Assembly: GCF_001510895.1 (NCBI RefSeq)
Contig: NZ_LPWA01000002.1
Coordinates: 1-64,000 of the forward strand
DNA length: 64,000 bases
Direction of reading: 5' to 3'
Source: Mesorhizobium loti
GTDB lineage: Bacteria > Pseudomonadota > Alphaproteobacteria > Rhizobiales > Rhizobiaceae
The position numbers and the translations under genes are program-made. Position 1 is the first letter of the stretch. Every line of letters starts with the position of its first letter. This document shows positions 63,472 through 64,000 of this stretch, piece by piece. The notes below the pieces were generated by a model. It was not told the DNA's origin and searched no databases. It saw only the letters and a program-made list of their open reading frames with translations.

Positions 63472-63903
63472 TCACTTCGGCAGATAGGTCTCGTAGGGCG
63501 TGTCGTTGATCAACAGGACCACGCATTCGGTGTCGGACAGACAGGCATCGTCGTGCATCTCGTTGGCCTTCTGGGTCCAGTAGGAACCTGGCGGCAGCTC
63601 GACCTTGGTCGCTTCGCCGCCCTGCATCTGCCAATGCGCCCAAAGCCCCTTGATGACCACGGCGCGATAGTCGGCAGTATGCGCATGGACCGGAGCGCGC
63701 CAGTTGCCGGGAACCTTCAGCAACGTGCCGGCCGGAGCCTTGGCCCGTTCGCCCCATAGCGGGCCGAGGCGCTGCGGCTGGTCCGGCGCTTCGACGGCAT
63801 AAGGGATCTTGTCGGCGGGCAGGTAGCTGTCTTCGAGGGCGAGCGCCGGTCCCGGATGGACGGTCAGCGCGGCAAACGCAAGCGGTGCAAGATGTTTGGC
63901 CAT
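63472..63903 (-). CDS. Secreted cupin (DUF4437-like)
   Basis: This 143-residue protein has a signal peptide (residues 1-23, FAALTVHPGPALA). The cupin part has GNWRAPVHAHTADYRAVVIKGLW and PPGSYWTQKANEMHDDACLSD, with the His and Asp residues of a small barrel. It ends ECVVLLINDTPYETYLPK. It is probably periplasmic, function unknown. GGCGGAGGAAACC just upstream supports ATG 63903. Confidence 0.82.
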   Translation of the reverse strand: MAKHLAPLAFAALTVHPGPALALEDSYLPADKIPYAVEAPDQPQRLGPLWGERAKAPAGTLLKVPGNWRAPVHAHTADYRAVVIKGLWAHWQMQGGEATKVELPPGSYWTQKANEMHDDACLSDTECVVLLINDTPYETYLPK

Positions 63904-63936
63904 GGCGGTTTCCTCCGCCGGAGAGCTTATGCCGCC

Positions 63937-64000
63937 TCAGCAGGCGGGGAATGACGCGTCGTCCAAAAGACTTGGCAATTCCTCCAGTGCGGCAGCGGCT
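63937..64000 (-). CDS. C-terminal end of an unidentified protein (cut by window edge)
   Basis: Leftward from the window end the frame reads AAALEELPSLLDDASFPAC and stops with TGA at 63937-63939, 34 bases before the cupin start. The close spacing suggests one operon. The fragment is too short to classify. Confidence 0.4.
   Translation of the reverse strand, partial: AAAALEELPSLLDDASFPAC

Overview
The window looks like about 64 kb of a high-GC Rhizobiales chromosome or large replicon, most like Mesorhizobium or a close Phyllobacteriaceae relative. The basis is its ABC-importer-rich gene content, its GntR/IclR/DeoR/SorC-type local regulators, the GC-rich codon use, and two rhizobial palindromic repeat families (GAGCATGATC...GATCATGCT elements and a 157-158 bp element with 46-47 bp perfect arms). 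No rRNA, tRNA or CRISPR array was seen. The genus call is inference.

Layout. 1-8.5 kb is an insertion-sequence scrapyard: the end of a sugar-phosphate isomerase-like gene, a frameshifted IS110 transposase, an intact IS1380 element, an IclR regulator in lower-GC DNA, an IS3 element with perfect 27 bp ends but a broken orfB, and a decayed ISL3 transposase. 8.6-16 kb is a sugar or sugar-acid catabolic operon: ThuA-like protein, FadR-type regulator, DgoD-like dehydratase, SDR dehydrogenase and an AraFGH-type importer. 16-28.3 kb carries two glutamine-synthetase-like (PuuA-type) ligases, a PotABCD-type importer, an SDR, a PuuB-like oxidase and GntR, LuxR and DeoR regulators. This suggests uptake and gamma-glutamylated breakdown of a polyamine or other amine.

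28.3-37.9 kb is a leftward operon that joins a second Pot-type importer to an aldehyde dehydrogenase, a luciferase-like monooxygenase, a flavin reductase, an alpha/beta hydrolase and a PF06684 protein, with a divergent GntR regulator and a perfect operator palindrome. Its logic resembles the Rut pyrimidine pathway, but RutB, RutC, RutE and RutG are absent. 37.9-44.8 kb is a sugar module: a ROK kinase fused to a P-loop kinase, a LacD/YihT-type aldolase, a SorC regulator and an Frc-type importer. A shared 13 bp motif lies in front of the regulator and the importer.

44.8-50.9 kb is an oligopeptide-type importer plus an ATC-hydrolase-like enzyme; one of its ATPases carries an in-frame palindromic repeat. 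51-55.7 kb holds an M24 peptidase, a cupin, and the two halves of a Tm-1-like protein with a divergent TetR regulator. 56-61.7 kb is a polyol/sugar importer with two ATPases and a small membrane protein. The right end has a sterol-desaturase-family protein, a LuxR regulator and a secreted cupin.

Eight otherwise healthy genes differ from an intact reading frame by a single base, mostly in short G or C runs. I read these as probable sequence errors and annotate the genes as CDS, noting each break.
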